From Balanoglossus misakiensis (taxonomy: Eukaryota; Hemichordata), in assembly GCA_040954595.2 (NCBI GenBank), contig CM082592.2, forward strand, positions 11,656,001-11,720,000: 64,000 nucleotides of DNA, given 5' to 3'. The position numbers and the translations under genes were made by a program. The notes beneath the pieces were generated by a model. It had not been told where the DNA came from, made no database searches, and saw only the letters and a program-made list of their open reading frames with translations. Below are positions 63,963 to 64,000 of this stretch, piece by piece; positions within the stretch are counted from its first letter, which is position 1; each line of letters begins with the position of its first letter.

Positions 63963-64000
63963 TTCTTCACAAACTCATACAACAGATTGGATACAAACCA
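63963..64000 (-). CDS. Possible exon at the window edge (partial)
   Basis: From the right edge the minus strand reads WFVSNLLYEFVK and then a GTAAGA donor at 63962. Only this frame is open. Its exit phase (2) does not match either open entry phase of the exon at 63842, so a missing exon or a different donor would be needed. Confidence 0.3.

Noticed and set aside
1-64000. tRNA, rRNA, snoRNA or CRISPR-like arrays
   Set aside because: I saw no convincing cloverleaf with A and B boxes, no rRNA sequence and no regularly spaced repeats; a covariance-model scan would be decisive.
1-64000. Autonomous transposons or integrated viral genes
   Set aside because: No reverse transcriptase, integrase, transposase or capsid-like frame was recognisable; only short non-autonomous repeats were seen.

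Overview
This is eukaryotic nuclear DNA from an animal. Genes are split by many short GT-AG introns, several introns carry repeat-derived sequence, and the protein products read as clear orthologues of conserved bilaterian proteins. There is no operon, CRISPR array, prokaryotic signal or recognisable virus. Intron density, protein conservation and the presence of a sedoheptulokinase (to my knowledge absent from fly and nematode) suggest a slowly evolving marine invertebrate such as a hemichordate, cephalochordate, echinoderm or lophotrochozoan. The sequence alone does not let me name the species.

Layout. Positions 1-16432 contain no gene I can support; they hold simple repeats and possible regulatory DNA. 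RBM19 (six-RRM ribosome-biogenesis factor) runs on the minus strand from 24812 to 16433 in 26 coding exons. It shares a short divergent promoter with UBE3B (HECT ubiquitin ligase with an IQ motif), on the plus strand from 25895 to 35882 in 28 coding exons. A two-exon rhodopsin-family GPCR lies on the opposite strand inside UBE3B intron 32443-34584. CCDC86 (Cgr1 family, nucleolar) runs on the minus strand from 38557 to 37528 and shares a second divergent promoter with RSRC2 (arginine/serine-rich protein with a C-terminal SMAP-like domain), on the plus strand from 38934 to 43816. SHPK (sedoheptulokinase) runs on the plus strand from 45501 to 61996 in only three coding exons, with one 15-kb intron. 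The right edge holds terminal exon(s) of an unidentified minus-strand gene that converges on SHPK.

Functional picture. Four of the six confident genes are housekeeping genes in two head-to-head pairs: RBM19 with UBE3B, and CCDC86 with RSRC2. Two of them (RBM19, CCDC86) act in the nucleolus and RSRC2 is linked to RNA processing. RBM19, UBE3B and RSRC2 all map to human 12q24, so part of this block looks like retained ancestral linkage. The most notable sequence-level observations are a UBE3B intron that is a multiple of three, free of stops and contains an interspersed repeat; two RSRC2 exons that the reading frame forces to be mutually exclusive; the antisense nested GPCR; foldback or MITE-like elements in introns; and a homeodomain-site-rich block in the giant SHPK intron. 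I found no wholly new molecular system.
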